A stretch of DNA of 64,000 bases, from assembly GCA_029532415.1 (NCBI GenBank), contig JAQOTA010000069.1, positions 310,001-374,000 of the forward strand, in the 5' to 3' direction. This document shows positions 45,844-55,876 of this stretch, one piece after another. How positions within the stretch are numbered: the first letter of the stretch is position 1; the number at the start of each line of letters is the position of its first letter. This DNA is from Marasmius tenuissimus. Its lineage: Eukaryota > Basidiomycota > Agaricomycetes > Agaricales > Marasmiaceae. The notes below the pieces were generated by a model. It ran no database searches and was not told where the DNA came from. It saw only the letters and a list, made by a program, of their open reading frames with translations. A program made the position numbers and the translations under genes.

Positions 45844-46605
45844 TCAGTGACGTCGGGACGGTTGCAGGGTTGTCTTCTGCAACCCGTTCAACGTCATTGA
45901 TTGCTCGTGCTTGTACCTTCTGAGCGCCATCACTCGCGGCGCCGACCTTGGCAATATACCTCTCCCGGCCGTGGGCCTTGATGTGCTATAACCTCGAGAC
46001 GAAAAACTCGCCTGAGACGATTGGTCTTTGTCAGGACAGCGATAGCCAGCTGTGCCTAGAGTAACGATCTCTCCGTCGGATATCATCAATGCTGCTCGAC
46101 ATCTGACGTCGTGGGCATCGACACCAAGATCATGGGCCAGCTGTGGAGTGGTCCACTCGGAATCATCCGAGTCGTCGCTATCATCTCCCGAATCGTCGAC
46201 AAACGGAGGCTCCAGGTCGCATTCTACAGTACAATCGGAAAAAACAAGCAACGGCCAGAGAAAATCGGAGAGGGATAGCCTGACATCTTCGTAGGCTGTG
46301 GTGCACAGGTCGACGCAAATGTCCAGGAATTGCGTCGTCGGAGCATAGAAAGAGCCTGTAGCGCGCGAGCTGGAGGGAGGTGGCCATTGAACATGTTGGA
46401 AGGACGAGATATCTAGGGAGTCCATAGTATGCTGAGTTGGAGGAGATCGAATTAGGAAATCGAAATCGGCCTTGGATAGAGAGTGGTAGGAGTTGAGTTC
46501 TCTAAATCTTTGCTGTGTTTCGTGCTTTAGTATTTTGGGCGATAGAGTGTCAGCCAGTCGTTCAGGCGGACACTGCCAGGTGTGAGAGCCAACAATACGA
46601 GCCAT
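45844..46605 (-). CDS. Hypothetical protein with acidic Asp/Ser run
   Basis: This is an open frame of 253 aa starting MARIVGSHTWQCPPERLADTL. The middle is helical (FLDICVDLCTTAYEDVRLSLSD would fit a folded domain) and is followed by DDSGDDSDDSDDSEW. The last 50 residues are Arg/Ser-rich and could be intron read-through, with a GTATAT donor near 45955. No family is recognised. It might be the N-terminal part of the decayed FunK1-like kinase next to it, which is speculation based on order and strand only. Confidence 0.35.
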   Translation of the reverse strand: MARIVGSHTWQCPPERLADTLSPKILKHETQQRFRELNSYHSLSKADFDFLIRSPPTQHTMDSLDISSFQHVQWPPPSSSRATGSFYAPTTQFLDICVDLCTTAYEDVRLSLSDFLWPLLVFSDCTVECDLEPPFVDDSGDDSDDSDDSEWTTPQLAHDLGVDAHDVRCRAALMISDGEIVTLGTAGYRCPDKDQSSQASFSSRGYSTSRPTAGRGILPRSAPRVMALRRYKHEQSMTLNGLQKTTLQPSRRH

Positions 46606-46959
46606 AATTATGATTGCGGTGGGTTAAGGCATGAAGATGTTGATCCCTTCGCGAATCGTGGTGGTAAGAGTTCAAGACGGATTGGAAAAGGGGCCAAGAC
46701 CAAGTGCTACCCTTATGTCCGAAATAACGCCGAGGATTGTTCTGTTTGCATGGAATGCCCCATATTCAGGCTCGCTCGCTCACTGTTATAGAGAAGATAC
46801 AGTAATGGCGAAGCAGCTATCAACCGTTACATTGCAGCGTTGAGATAACGACGAGAAGTGAGATTGTAACTTGCATTGAGTTCAATTAAAACACGAACTT
46901 GGCTTTATAGGTACGAACACTAATGCACTACCCATATGTTTGTTCGACTCGATTTTCAG

Positions 46960-49129
46960 TCAAAAGAGACTAGAACGGCCTCCGTCGCAGAGAGGTCCAG
47001 TCCGTCTGCAACCGATACCGTCTCGGACGATACATCTCCACTAACGCGACCATCCGCGGTCTCATAGCTCTGTCCACCCCACGTCAGTCCAGAAGCATCT
47101 TCAGCATGGCTACGAGATCATTAGCCCAAGTCCTCTTGGGGAGTGGACAAACTCACCCAATAGCCAACCTCTTCACCGTCATGTCCGTGGGCCCATCGGA
47201 ACCAGGAATATCAAAGTCCAAATGGATACTGGGGCGAGTCGAATCGCCGCTCTCCTCCAGGAACGCTTGAGAGTTAAGGAAAACCGCCCGCGCCAGTGCC
47301 CCGTTCTCGTAGAACCCATACCCAGCGATCCGGTCGTTGTCGATAGGAATTTCAGCTATCTGCGTGTTCCCACTTTTCCCGATGGCTTCCGCAACGATAA
47401 TGGCTGCGTAGTACTGAGGTTGAACGTGTGGTGGTAATGGTTCAGGCAGCTCGGAGCCATCGAGAATTGAACGGGTCAGGGTCGCAGGTTGGATCTATGT
47501 GCAGAGTGTAAGAAGCTGACTACAGCGACGATGACTCGGCGATGGGCTCACCAAGTTGTACTTGTAACCGATTCCCTCGTGGAAGTACACTCTGGTGATG
47601 TTGATTGTGCGTCTAGAATTCGACAGAGGATTACTTTCCAGCTACGCAGGGGAGAGCGTTCAACGCACGCAAATAGAGCGTAGTCCAATGTCCACAATGC
47701 CGCACCTTGAAAGTGATGGTTAGCCCCCAGATTCTTCAAGCAACTTAGATCACCAACGTACCACCAGTATTCGATACGTTCGGGGACCCCTGAGATGGAA
47801 GTTTCAAACAAGCGACAAGATGCTATAAAACTAAAAGCCCCTACATGGCACGAGAGACTGTTCGTTTCGCCGAGTACATACTCAAGGCCCTCGCTATTCA
47901 CCGCCGCAATGTCAGAAGTGAATCTGGTCAGGTTGGATCGAATGTTTGCTTTGGTCATGAGATCCTGGAGGAGCGCCCCGCTGCCGCTACATGCGCTTCC
48001 GCTACAGATAAGGTGCGTTGTTATATAAGGCTGCAGGAGGCTCCCGTGGAAGGGTACACACCTATAGATATGCTGGGAGATGCTATATAAGTTTTTGAGC
48101 ACATGTAACGAAACAACTGAAGGGATCTCACGTTGTGATCTGAGAGCCAGGTTCAGACTCGAGTATACCGTTGTCAAACAGACTTTGTGGTGTAAAATTG
48201 CGGGCAGAAGCGTCATCTGTGAACCCGCCTGCAAGAAACTTCGTGTACGAAGTGGAGTTGATGCCTGCAGTATCCGAAACGTTTTGAGCGAAATCAATCC
48301 ATCTATAGGTTGCCGTATGATGTATGATAATTCACACCCTGTTAGCAACGATGACTAGCATGTTGAAATAGAGAAAATGGGCGTACTCAGTGGTATACTC
48401 TGCGATAGTGAAGTTCGGTGGTCGGAAGCCGTTTCTCGAAAACAAATCTGCCTCATTCCCAATTTCGATAAAGTCCAGCTTGATACCCGCGTCTGAGATC
48501 TCTGGAGAAGCAAAGGCCTCTGCAATGGACCTTGCTTCAAGTACAGTAGCTGTCAAGTTCTTTTGGCCGAAATTCACTCCCCATGACACGTGCGTATCTG
48601 GAACGTAAAAAATAATGGTCGGCCTCTCATTCCACGCGAAAAGATGTAGACACAGACGTACTGGGAGGTAAGAACCTTGCTGTCTTATAATACGCGTCGC
48701 CGACAACGATCTGAGTGGCTTCGGGATAAGGAATTGTCGTTGTTGGCGGAGGGAAAACAAGCTGTGGGATCTATTGGAGTTTGAAGGGTGACTTCAGTAC
48801 ACGCGTATCCATGATAAAAATGCATGACCTCAACCAACCTCCAAATCCTTGTTGAAATTCGTATGATCCTGCGAGTCCGCCCCAATTCTCATACGAGGAG
48901 GCTCCCCAGTGATTTGAACTAGATTGTCGAGCGTGTTGAATAGAAACTCATTCCGCTCGTTCAATCCGGCCCAATCTGTCCAGCGGTCTTGTTCGATCGA
49001 GAACGAAATAAGAGATGAGGACACGACAAAAGCTCCAGCAGGTGGTTGAATGGAGAGAGGGACAGTAACGGCGAATGTTAAAGCTGTCTGAGCCAACGGG
49101 AGAACGAAAGCATGAAGGGGGACTGGCAT
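46960..49129 (-). CDS. Secreted glycoside hydrolase family 79 (beta-glucuronidase-like), copy 1
   Basis: This is a multi-exon gene of about ten exons, minus strand. Exon 1 (49129-48839) encodes a signal peptide (hydrophobic LPLAQTALTFAVTVPL) and the start of the mature protein (SFSIEQDRWTDWAG, MRIGADSQDHTNF). Later exons give PEATQIVVGDAYY, HVSWGVNFG, LDFIEIGNEADLF with the likely acid/base Glu in GNE, VLGETNS with the likely nucleophile Glu, AALWTLDYALFA, and the beta-sandwich end (FHEGIGYKYNL, YYAAIIVAEAIGKSG). The stop follows LVSF at 46960. Family 79 enzymes remove glucuronic acid or methylglucuronic acid from glycans such as arabinogalactan; the exact substrate is unknown. A TATA box (49166-49173) lies about 40 bp before the ATG. 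It is the first of three tandem paralogs. Confidence 0.87.
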
Positions 49130-49165
49130 CTTGTGACTGGGTCGAAAAGGCCTTCACTGTTCGTC

Positions 49166-49173
49166 TCTTTATA
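49166..49173 (-). promoter_or_regulatory. TATA box of GH79 copy 1
   Basis: TATAAAGA on the minus strand, about 40 bp upstream of the start codon. Similar boxes lie at corresponding places before copies 2 and 3. Confidence 0.5.
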
Positions 49174-49569
49174 GCCGTGTTCTTCTCCCATGTAAATTTT
49201 GGTCCACTGTTCTCGTGCTCTTGTTCGTTCTGACAGGCTCTGACCGTGTAAGAACATCTTACGTTCGGTGGAGTCAGCTGCGTGGTGGATACATTCGAGT
49301 GCACGATATCCATGTCCCATGGCCTGGTATGTCTTCTATTCGCGGCATCGTTAGAAATGACGGTGGAAGGCAGAAGGTGGTGGTTCTTGATCAAGCGCGA
49401 ATTGTGACAACTTGGCGGCCCGACTACCCGAGCTTCTCTCAATCTCATGATCAAACGTGGTTCATCATATTTTCCTGACTCCTCGTTGCATTCCTGTCGA
49501 TGTCTGTAGCAAGTGATTTCAAAATACGAGACACTGTAATCGGCAAAATCTTTGAGCTCGAATTTAACT

Positions 49570-51715
49570 TCAGTCGAAAGAAACTAAAAGGGCCTCCGTC
49601 GCAGAGACGTCTAAACCGTCTGCAATCGAAACCGCCTCAGACGACACTTCTCCACTAACGCGACCATCTGCAGTCTCGTAGCTCTGTCCGCCCCACGTCA
49701 ATCCCGAGGTATCGTCCGCATGTCTATAGATTAGTCAGTTAATCCGAACCATCCTCTCGAGCAGCAGACAATGCTTACCCAATAGCCAACCTCTTCACGG
49801 TCGTCTTCATGAGCCCATCAGAACCAGAAACATCAAAGTCCAAGTGAACGCTGGGGCGGGTTGCATCATCGCCGCTACCCTTCAGGAAAACTTCGGAGTT
49901 GATGAAAACCGCTCGAACCAGCCTTCCGCGCTCGTAAAATCCATACCCAGCGATCCGCTCGTCGTTGATAGGGATCTCAGTCATCTGGGCGTCCCCGCCT
50001 TTTCCTATGGCCTCCGCAGCGATGATGGCTGCATAATACTGTGGTTGAACGTGTGGCGGTAATGGCTCAGGTAGCTCAGATCCGTCGGCGATTGAACGAT
50101 TTAGTGCCACAGGTTGAATCTAGAGAGACTCGGTGAGGATATGACGAAAGCGAGGGTGGGGTGGGGGACTTACGAAGTTATACTTGTAACCAATTCCCTG
50201 GTGGAAGAATACTCTAGTGATGTTGAGTGTACGCCTACGATTGAACGGCCGATTAGTTTGTACAGATAACAGGGGGGCGAAAACGCTCAATGACGCACGC
50301 GAACAAGGCGTAGTCCAACGTCCACAATGCCGCGCCTTAAAAATAGTGGTTAATTCAAAAACCTCGAGTCAGAGAGTGAAACGTTGCTCACCAGCAGTGT
50401 TCGACACGCCCGCGACTCCCTGCAGTGGCAACTGTTAGCAAGTAAAGAGGCGCTGTGAAGAGGAAAACCCGACATGACAAGGGTAGCTATTCGTTTCGCC
50501 CAAGACGTACTCGAGGCCCTTGCCATTCACTGCGGTGATATCAGGAATGAACTGAGTGAGGTTAGACCGGACGTTGGCTTTGGCCATGAGTTGTTGGAGG
50601 AGCGAGATATCGCCACCACAAAGACGTCCGCTAAAGGAGGGTATATCGATTCAAACCATGTTCTTAGAAGACGGTGAAGTGAGCGTACCTATAGAGGTGC
50701 TGAGAGAAACTGTCCGAGGTTTAGACGCAGCTCCAGTTAGTAATTCGAGGGCTTACGTCGTGATCAAAGATCCAGGCTCAGAATCAAGTATGTCGTTGTC
50801 CAAGAGACTTTGTGCCGTGAAACCAATGTCAGGACCAAGGAACGAGAAACCACCTCCGAGAAACTTGGTGAATGACGCTGGGGTAATACCTGCAGCGACC
50901 GAAACGTTCTGAGCAAATTTTGTCCATCTGTATCCGGCAACATTAGAGATGGATGCGTGGATAGATGAACTCCGCGCACTCATCAGTATACTCAGCAACA
51001 GTATAGTTCGGAGACCGGAAACCATTCATGGCGAATATATCTGCCTCGTTCCCAATCTCGATAAAGTCCAACTTGATACCCGCATCTTTTATTTCTGGGG
51101 AAGAGAAAGCTTCTGAGATGGACTTTGCTTGGAGGACAGCAGCCGTCAGGTTGTTTTGGCCGAGATTGACTCCCCATGAAACGTGAGTATCTGGAAGGTA
51201 AGAAATGATGGTCGGCCTCTCCTTCTACGCGAAAGGTGCAGACTCCAACGTACTGGAAGGTAAGAACCCCGCTGTCTTATAATACGCGTCCCCAACAACA
51301 ATTTGAGTGGCCTCCGGATAGGGAACCAGAGTCGTTGGTGGAGGAAAAACAAGTTGTGGAGTCTGTTGGAGTTCGAGGTGTGAGCTCTCTACAAACGTAT
51401 CCGCGATGGAAACACACGACTGACCTCTACATCCTTGTTAAAATTTGTATGGTCCTGCGAATCCGCGCCGATTCTCATATGAGGAGGTTCGCCAGCAATT
51501 TGGAATAGGTTGTCGAGCGTGTTATATAGGAACTCATTCCGAGAATCCAATCCGGCCCAGTCCGTCCAGCGGTCTTGTTCGATCGAGAACGAGATGAGAG
51601 ACGGAGAGACAACAAAGGCGCCAGCAGGAGGTTGAAGCGAGAGGGGGACTGTCACAGCAATTGTTACAGCCATTTGAGCCAATGGCAGAAGCAAGACATG
51701 CAGGTAGGATGGCAT
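49570..51715 (-). CDS. Secreted glycoside hydrolase family 79, copy 2
   Basis: This tandem paralog has the same plan as copy 1. It has a signal peptide (LLLPLAQMAVTIAVTVPL), SFSIEQDRWTDWAGLDSRNEF and MRIGADSQDHTNFNKD, then HVSWGVNLGQNNLTA. FIEIGNEADIFAMNG carries the acid/base Glu and VLGETNSYPC the nucleophile Glu. Then come LWTLDYALFA, FHQGIGYKYNF and YYAAIIAAEAIGKGGDAQM, ending LLVSFD at 49570. I see no frame break in the exons I followed. A TATA-like box (TATAAATAAA, about 51760-51770) precedes the start. The retained active-site residues suggest a working enzyme. Confidence 0.86.
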
Positions 51716-51759
51716 CTTGCAATGAATGAGTTGAGAAGCTCTCTGCTCCTTCGAGCCTT

Positions 51760-51770
51760 TTATTTATACA
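51760..51770 (-). promoter_or_regulatory. TATA-like box of GH79 copy 2
   Basis: GTATAAATAAA on the minus strand, about 45 bp before the start codon at 51715. Confidence 0.5.
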
Positions 51771-51922
51771 GCCTTCCCCAGATTTTTCGTGACAATCATC
51801 TAACATGTCAGTGAGACGCCCCGATGGCCGGATACTCCCATGCCCGTTATCCAAGGTCCCAAGACCATGTCGTTCATGCAATGTTGGTTCCGGCAGCCAG
51901 AAATAGTGAGCGAGAGAATAGG

Positions 51923-52035
51923 AACATTGTGGTTCTGAATAAACGTAAGACTGCGCCGGACTGTTGATCCTTGTTGACCTAATTATAATGACCTAATTAC
52001 GGGGCCCCGACAGCATGGCCCTACAAGGTCCCACA
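51923..52035 (+). repeat. Direct repeat, left copy
   Basis: About 110 bp (AACATTGTGGTTCTG... CTGCGCCGGACTGTTGATCC ...TTACGGGGCCC) recur in the same orientation at 54430-54545. The pair flanks the frameshifted header-kinase gene. Confidence 0.75.
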
Positions 52036-52155
52036 ACTTATTTGGCATGCTGCATGCAAGCAATGTCCGTTTTGGGTCATCACGTGCGAGGCGAAACCTG
52101 TGAAAGTCAAACCATCGCCTTTCTCTCCACTGTGTCCACACCTCTCCACACCATC

Positions 52156-54375
52156 ATGAACTACAAGTTTGAACTGTACGCTTTTCACATACCGGCCGAC
52201 CCTCCAAACCAGATAATTCCATTACAAAAACACTATGTGGAAGCATCTCTCGACAAAACCATCAATGACTTGGCGGAGGACGCAGCTGAGCGTCTCCGAG
52301 CCCTCGGTCAAAAGGTTGACATGGCGGAGTTGTATCGTGTCAGTCGACTCCTGTCTTCGTTGTACTGGGTGTGCTCAACTCTTTACAGCTTCGCGAAAGG
52401 TCATCTCCTGCATACCATGACGTACATTCGAAACTTAAGGACAAGCCTGAGCACGCGCTGGAAGATTTAGCCGAGGAACTGTGCTGAACTGTGGCCCTCC
52501 GACACCATTCGGCAAGCTCTTTGTGTGAAAGAAAAGGAGCTGCCTCCCCGACAATCCCTCCTTCTTGTTGTGCGGACACTTCCTATAGATTCTGGATCCC
52601 TAAGCCGCAAACGTCAACGCACTGCCAGTACGGATGAAGAGGATCTCATGCCATTGATGAAAAGTGCGTTCTCTATCTCTTACTCCTTTCACCGACGTTT
52701 CTGAGCAGCCGGCCCCCATCAGATTTCAAACAATACACCAACCACGTCCTCACATGGAAGACGCCATCCGCTGCGGCGAAATCATCCGCGTATGAATATA
52801 ATCAGTCTGCCCGTTTTGCTCTCCCAGACGGACGTTTCAGCGACAACGGAGTAGAAACGATGGCTCCTCCGATTGAGCTCTATCATCCCGCCTTTGCCCA
52901 GTTTGTCGCTCTCGCCCAAGCTCAAGTTGACGACTCAGAGGATGGTGGCATTCTTCGTGACGCAGCAGCATTAATACGAAGTTGCTCCCAAATCGAGATG
53001 CAGGAAGGACCCAGGAATACGAAGACCCGCGAACTTCTTCAGCGAATACTCAGGATCCCCTTTGAGCGTGTCATCAATGACGATCAATCCGCTGCAAATT
53101 ACATAGCACTGCACGCGACACCCTTGGACTCCGTTGCGGCTTCCTCTGCCATCCTTGAAGTAAAAGCAGAATTGGGATCAACAGGCACGGACCCATCCGT
53201 ACAAGCATCGTTCTCGTTTGGGAGGTTCTACTGCCAGCCACAGGTTTGAAGTAAATTTCTTCGCCATTATACGATGCTTTTGCTCATGACATTCACAGCG
53301 AAATGCCATCACCGAGCACTCCAACTGTCCTACCCTCATCGTCGGAATTGCAGGTCCATGGCTAGTCGTCATGGGGGCTGTTCTGACAACTCGAGTAGTC
53401 GCACAACGGTTGTCTGACTTTATGTGGCTGGGGTGTAGTCGCACAATGGATGAAGTTCAGGTGAAAAGGGTTGCTAGCACCCTTTATGCTCTTCGCAGGG
53501 CCATTCAGACCCTCAATCAGTCGTGGGACTCATTCGAAAAGCCGAAGATTGTCGAAGGATGCGAGCACCCTCGGTTCTTCCCGTACTGGGACAGTTTCAC
53601 TGACGAACATCGCAAGGTCGTCAAGTTTGTCTATGTGAAGCCGTTGGAGGATTGGCCTTCTTGCGTCACGTTCTTAGCCAAGCGGCTGCTTGGTAATGGG
53701 GGTTCAGACGACAAAGACAGCTGCTTTGTTATCAAGTTTGTCCGGCGCTACGAGAGAGATGCACATGCCGTGATGGGGAAGGAGGGATTTGCACCCAAAT
53801 TACTTGGTTTTCGCCAGTTGAGGGAAGAAGATTCTGGATACAAGGACTTGGTGCTAGTGACCATGGAGTATGTTGAGGGTAAGGCACTCTGCGATCTGTA
53901 TAACGACAATGCGCTTCCGGCGGAAGTCAAGCAAGGTGTTCAAGACGCTCTTCAAGCCCTCAATGATGCTGGATACATCTTTGCAGATCTTCGACGGCCA
54001 AACGTGATGGTTAGAGCGAGCGATGAGAAGGTTCAGTTGATTGGCTTTGATTGGGTGTGTAAGACGGATGGGGGGATGAGGTACCCATTCCATTTGTCTC
54101 CGGATATAAAGCGTCGGTCGAAAGCAAAGGATTACGACGTGATTACTTTGGACCATCAGAATAGGATGTTGAGGTGTTATGAGGGATTGCGGAGTCAGGG
54201 ATGGCTATATCTCAATGTTCCTATAAATATTTGGACCTGCCATTCTTGCTCTCCGACTCCATTGCTGTACTGTACAATCGTAGATGCACCAACATTCATA
54301 TTCATGTCGGATCTAATGCGTCAACAGCCTTGCCCGATGACCCCCAGTGAAAAACCCAGATGCTCGAAAAGCTGA
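52156..54375 (+). pseudogene. Header + kinase-like gene (second lineage) with a 10-bp frameshift duplication
   Basis: Exons are 52156-52338, 52389-52663, 52723-53243 and 53299-54375. The first two encode a ubiquitin-like, Crinkler-type header (NYKFELYAFHIPADPPN, AEDAAERLRALGQKVDMAEL, ending RQSLLLVVRTLP). The last two encode a linker (GIAGPWLVVMGAVLTTRVVAQRL) and a kinase-like domain. Its motifs are FVIKFV, a GFAPKLLG segment, VTMEYVEG, FADLRRPNVMV for the catalytic loop and LIGFDWVCK for the DFG region. Exon 2 contains a perfect tandem duplication of GAACTGTGCT (52476-52485, followed by GAACTGTG), which shifts the frame. Without it, all four exons are in phase. Either the copy is dead or the base call is wrong. 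It lies between GH79 copy 2 and the GNAT gene. Confidence 0.7.
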
Positions 54376-54429
54376 CATGGGCTGGACCCGAGTGCCGTCC
54401 TTCCTTCACCTTCTCTCAAATGCTCACAG

Positions 54430-54545
54430 AAACATTGTGGTTCTGGATAAAAAGGACTGCGCCGGACTGTTGATCCTTGTTGACCTAATCATGTTGACCT
54501 AGTTACGGGGCCCGAACTATGGCCTAACAAGGTCCTACAAGGCCC
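54430..54545 (+). repeat. Direct repeat, right copy
   Basis: This is the partner of 51923-52035, with a few substitutions and small indels. The two copies bracket a 2.4-kb unit. Confidence 0.75.
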
Positions 54546-54619
54546 TACGAACTTTCTCAGTATGTGATCACCATCATCACCCAACTGTCAACGGACGAGC
54601 CTGCACCAGCACGTACACC

Positions 54620-55297
54620 TCATTTCTTTGCCGGCCGCACCAATATAATTTCTTCATACCCATATCCCCCGGGCATAACCAGCCTCTCTTTCACCTCAAA
54701 TCCAAACTTCTCATAAAACTTCACAATCGGTCCATTCGTCTCCACAAATATTTCGAGCCCTCGTTCATCTGCCTCTCTCACGCACTGCTCGACCAACATT
54801 CTCCCAGCACCCACACCCTTGTACTCGTGTGCACAGAGAACCAATTCCAAGAGTACGTGAGCCCGACCCGACATGTATGACTTCCTTGTTACACCTAGAA
54901 AATCAATCAGGCTTTTGCACATCTCTTCGTCGTGGTCGGGGGAAAATCCAAAGAGGGACCACGTTCCAGCAGATGTGTCACTTGTGAATGCCAGGTTCGA
55001 GTTCTCTGAGTCTGGTTGTGATCCTTCAATGGGTTCTGTGTCCCACGTCGGCGAGGAGAACCGCCAACGACCTAGCGCGACGATCTCGTCTGCACAGGTC
55101 ACGACGTGTATCGAGATATCCGGAGATGTGACTGAATAGTTGTGGATTGCCTCCCACCACGCTTCGACCACAGGAGTGTCGGGCATTGCGCGCTTTATAT
55201 ACGGAGACACAGGGTGGAAGGAAGAAGCGAAGAGTGGAGACATCTCCTTGGTGTCAGTTGGTTCGGCTTGCCGGATTTTGGGGGTATCTGTTGTCAT
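54620..55297 (-). CDS. GNAT-family N-acetyltransferase
   Basis: This is a single exon of 225 aa starting MTTDTPKIRQAEPTDTKEM. An upstream ATG in the same frame (55444) is less typical of the family. The acetyl-CoA binding motif A is HEYKGVGAGRMLVEQCVREA, followed by LEIFVETNGPIVKFYEKFGF and a C-terminal strand. Such proteins move an acetyl group from acetyl-CoA to an amine of a small molecule or protein; the substrate is unknown. No signal peptide is seen, so it is probably cytosolic. It lies between two GH79 copies, which suggests insertion into the tandem array. Confidence 0.85.
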   Translation of the reverse strand: MTTDTPKIRQAEPTDTKEMSPLFASSFHPVSPYIKRAMPDTPVVEAWWEAIHNYSVTSPDISIHVVTCADEIVALGRWRFSSPTWDTEPIEGSQPDSENSNLAFTSDTSAGTWSLFGFSPDHDEEMCKSLIDFLGVTRKSYMSGRAHVLLELVLCAHEYKGVGAGRMLVEQCVREADERGLEIFVETNGPIVKFYEKFGFEVKERLVMPGGYGYEEIILVRPAKK

Positions 55298-55876
55298 GAT
55301 GGACTGGGTGGTTTCGTTCGGGTCTTCAGGTGAGTCGCTTGAACTCAGCCAGTCAGAGCGTCCCTTATATATCGTGAGTTCCCAGTCCTGTGAACAGTTT
55401 AGTGACTCGTCTCCAGTCATAGGATTGCCATGAGTATCGAACATATAGGATAGAATCTATCACGAGGTACCATTATCCATCGATCTACAGGCTTCGCGCA
55501 ACCTTGACACAAGGTATCACCCGAATACCCGAGTACGCAACCAACGGATACACAGCGATCCAGACGAAGAAAATCTTGCGATCAACCTGTTGGAACGGTC
55601 GCTCGCTGATACTCTACCCGACGGTCACTAGTTTTTCATTTATAGGTGGAGAGATGAAGCACCAGGGGCGCATCTCGAGTGTCGCGAATCGTTACAAAGA
55701 ATATGCCTCAAAGGTCAAGCTTCAAGTTTTACAAGACACTCGTTCGATTCCTCTTCTCGGACTGCTCACCTCCACCTCGATTGAAAGAGTTGGACGTTGT
55801 ATGAACTGTATTCGTGTTCTATCTCTCCAAAGTTCTGCTGACTATCGGACTTGTGTACCAGTTTTTATCTTGAGAC
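55298..55876. other. Spacer between GNAT and GH79 copy 3
   Basis: This is the GNAT promoter and the 3' flank of GH79 copy 3. A long plus-strand frame (55504-56031) runs antisense into the GH79 3' exon and is not supported. Confidence 0.45.

Noticed and set aside
54620..55444. GNAT start at 55444
   Set aside because: The extra 49 residues are polar and atypical, while an internal ATG at 55297 starts directly before the usual acetyltransferase N-terminus.
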